Positions 62,407 to 64,000 of a stretch of 64,000 nt of DNA are shown here, piece after piece. The position numbers and the translations under genes are program-made. The DNA comes from Centropus unirufus (taxonomy: Eukaryota; Chordata; Aves; Cuculiformes; Centropidae). Position 1 is the stretch's first letter; every line of letters begins with the position of its first letter. The notes below the pieces were generated by a model. That model ran no database searches and was not told the DNA's origin. It saw only the letters and a list, made by a program, of their open reading frames with translations. The stretch covers positions 39,450-103,449 of the forward strand of contig VYZI01000112.1 in NCBI GenBank assembly GCA_013397695.1, in the 5' to 3' direction.

Positions 62407-63275
62407 ACACAGTGAATTTCCATTTACTAACTGTATGTGATAGGCTTTCATCCATCTTCTAACATAGTTAAATGCCAGGTCACTTAACGGACAGCTTTGC
62501 TATCCTCGAATCTCAAGAACACAGCAATAGTTTCTTTCAAGGTGTGCATAAACCTAATGCAAAATGACTGAAATCAGTTAGTCTCCCCCCGACTTGTAAC
62601 TGCATGTCATTTGTGCTCAATGGTCTATATTTCTGACATAAAAAGCCTGAGGAAAAATAAGAATAGCAAATGTGTGGCACAATGAAAATTTGTACTTGGG
62701 GTGATACACATTGTGTAAAAGCGTACCGATGAGGTTTTTGAGTGCAAAGGTCAAAGAACACAAACTTTAAAATTAGTTTCTCATTTCACAAATTAGTTTC
62801 AACAGTTTTCTAAATTTCTAATTTGAAGATATATTTTCTTCAATACCTACAGGTGTAAAAATACTAAATGGAAAATTTGTGCCACCTAGCTTTAGACATC
62901 TTACCTAGTAGGGAAACTTTCTTAGGGTGCATTTGAATCTGATAGTGTGGGATAGGTCCTTTCACAGAGAACTCATTGGTGGAGCCTTCAAGCACTCTGA
63001 ATCACCTGCTTAATGAACTCCCTGTTGATCAAAAGGGGTCGGCAGATTACCTGATCCATGTGAGCTCCCAAGAACTCATTCTAAGAGGCCCATACCACCA
63101 GCACCATCACCTGCTCTCTTTTTTTTCAATGGTTGCAAGTAGAGCTCTTTCATTTCCAGTGAATTTAAAGCATTCACAGGAAGAACAGTGTAAGATTTTG
63201 GAACCAATGTGTTGTTTTTTTTTTGAACATTCAATTACGAACACCAAGTTTAAAAAAAAGTTTTTATATATTTTT

Positions 63276-63276
63276 N
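63276..63276. other. Single ambiguous base
   Basis: One N following a TTTTTATATATTTTT run, likely a base-calling failure in homopolymer sequence. Confidence 0.99.
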
Positions 63277-64000
63277 CTAAGGAAGCTATTTCTCCAAAAA
63301 TGGACCATCGTTCTCCCTTCAAGCCTCTTATTGTCAAGACGCTCCGTTTTTAACTAATTTAAAATAACTTTTAATTTAACCCTGAGAAAGCTCAATGATC
63401 CCTACCATAACTGTGGTTGATATTTGTGGAAATGTTAGAAATAATCACAATCAGGCTTCCATTGGGTTTGGGCGCACCTCTTTAAAAAAGTTAAGACAAA
63501 GTAGGACATACATCTATTTCAAAGCACATGTATGCACAATCCCCTATACTTCTATGTAGCTCATACTACTCAGCCACAAATGCTACTTCAGCCATGCTCT
63601 TTTTATGATCACTCAAAAATTCAAAAAACACTCTCTGAACTATTCAAGAATATACAACATATCAGCTTCATGAAATTAGGAACACAAATAGCTACCACTA
63701 AATAAAAATAGTTTTCCTGTCAAGATCTTCATCAATATCTCCAGCAGTTCCATTAAAAGATGGATACCATTTTTGCTGATGATTATGAAACTATATTGCT
63801 CTAATTACATAAACTAATTTTAGTAGCCAAATTGTTCTGCATCATGTGGGTACACCATTTTCATAGAAACTACAATTGCAATATATCCCAAATTATAACA
63901 TTATCTAAATTGTCAATAAATATATACATCATAGGTAAGTATCAGCCTAAATGAAGAATGCATGAACTGTGCTACAGCAAAATTAAGTTTAATGTTCACA

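Larger units (their letters stand above)
52728..64000 (-). other. CADPS2: CADPS2 intron (5' part, runs off window)
   Basis: No upstream CADPS2 exon was found here; the expected preceding block ends in one base completing GAA. Contents are the pentanucleotide array and gap (57724-58049), the CR1/L3-type relic (58880-59260), a 22-nt tandem duplication (62363-62406) and a single ambiguous base at 63276. A GC-richer stretch at about 56990-57310 has an 86-codon open frame that I do not recognise. Absence of an exon means the intron is at least 11.3 kb, or that a short exon was missed. Confidence 0.7.

Noticed and set aside
1..64000. Intronic RNF133/RNF148-type genes known inside mammalian CADPS2
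   Set aside because: No RING-finger or PA-domain coding sequence was seen on either strand in the introns covered here.
1..64000. tRNA, rRNA, snRNA genes, CRISPR arrays, operons
   Set aside because: No tRNA B-box with cloverleaf, no U6-like or rRNA block, no regularly spaced direct repeats; the DNA is eukaryotic intron.

Overview
This is vertebrate nuclear DNA, almost certainly from a bird. It is AT-rich, gene-sparse and intronic, and its recognisable interspersed repeats are CR1 LINE fragments with the avian 3' end (ATTCTATGATTCT type). No Alu-, L1- or B1-like elements were noticed. Species is not resolvable by eye. A 195-base N gap and one isolated N show that this is a draft assembly.

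One protein-coding gene is clearly present. It is the 3' half of CADPS2 (calcium-dependent secretion activator 2, CAPS2), on the minus strand. Eleven coding exons were assembled by reading GT-AG boundaries, and every phase closes. In transcription order they are 52624-52727, 48904-49060, 40120-40261, 39871-39990, 32253-32408, 29516-29663, 28502-28516 (a 15-nt microexon), 23155-23229, 20146-20229, 19998-20030 and 10768-10875. Together they give 1,142 coding bases, or 380 complete codons plus two leading bases. The product segment covers the Munc13-homology part and most of the C-terminal dense-core-vesicle part. The 5' exons lie beyond 64000 and the last exons lie below position 1. The paralogue CADPS is less likely, from diagnostic residues recalled from family knowledge.

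The rest is intron. By position: 1-10767 is a long intron with two possible ancient amniote repeat relics and a cluster of homeobox/E-box-like sites. 10876-28501 holds three larger introns and one tiny one (115 nt). The 23230-28501 intron carries a rearranged sense CR1 with an antisense CR1 piece inside it. 28517-39870 holds a pair of adjacent hairpins and an isolated, strikingly protein-like minus-strand ORF at 36603-36796. It also carries two CR1 3' ends. 40262-52623 carries an antisense CR1 3' fragment. 52728-64000 has a pentanucleotide satellite array broken by the assembly gap and an old CR1/L3-type reverse-transcriptase relic.

The most interesting items are the CADPS2 microexon with a tandem NAGNAG acceptor, the unidentified 36.6 kb ORF, the motif-switching pentanucleotide array around the gap, and the twin hairpins near 30.3 kb. 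No tRNA, rRNA, CRISPR array, operon or complete second gene was found. No convincing new biological system was found.
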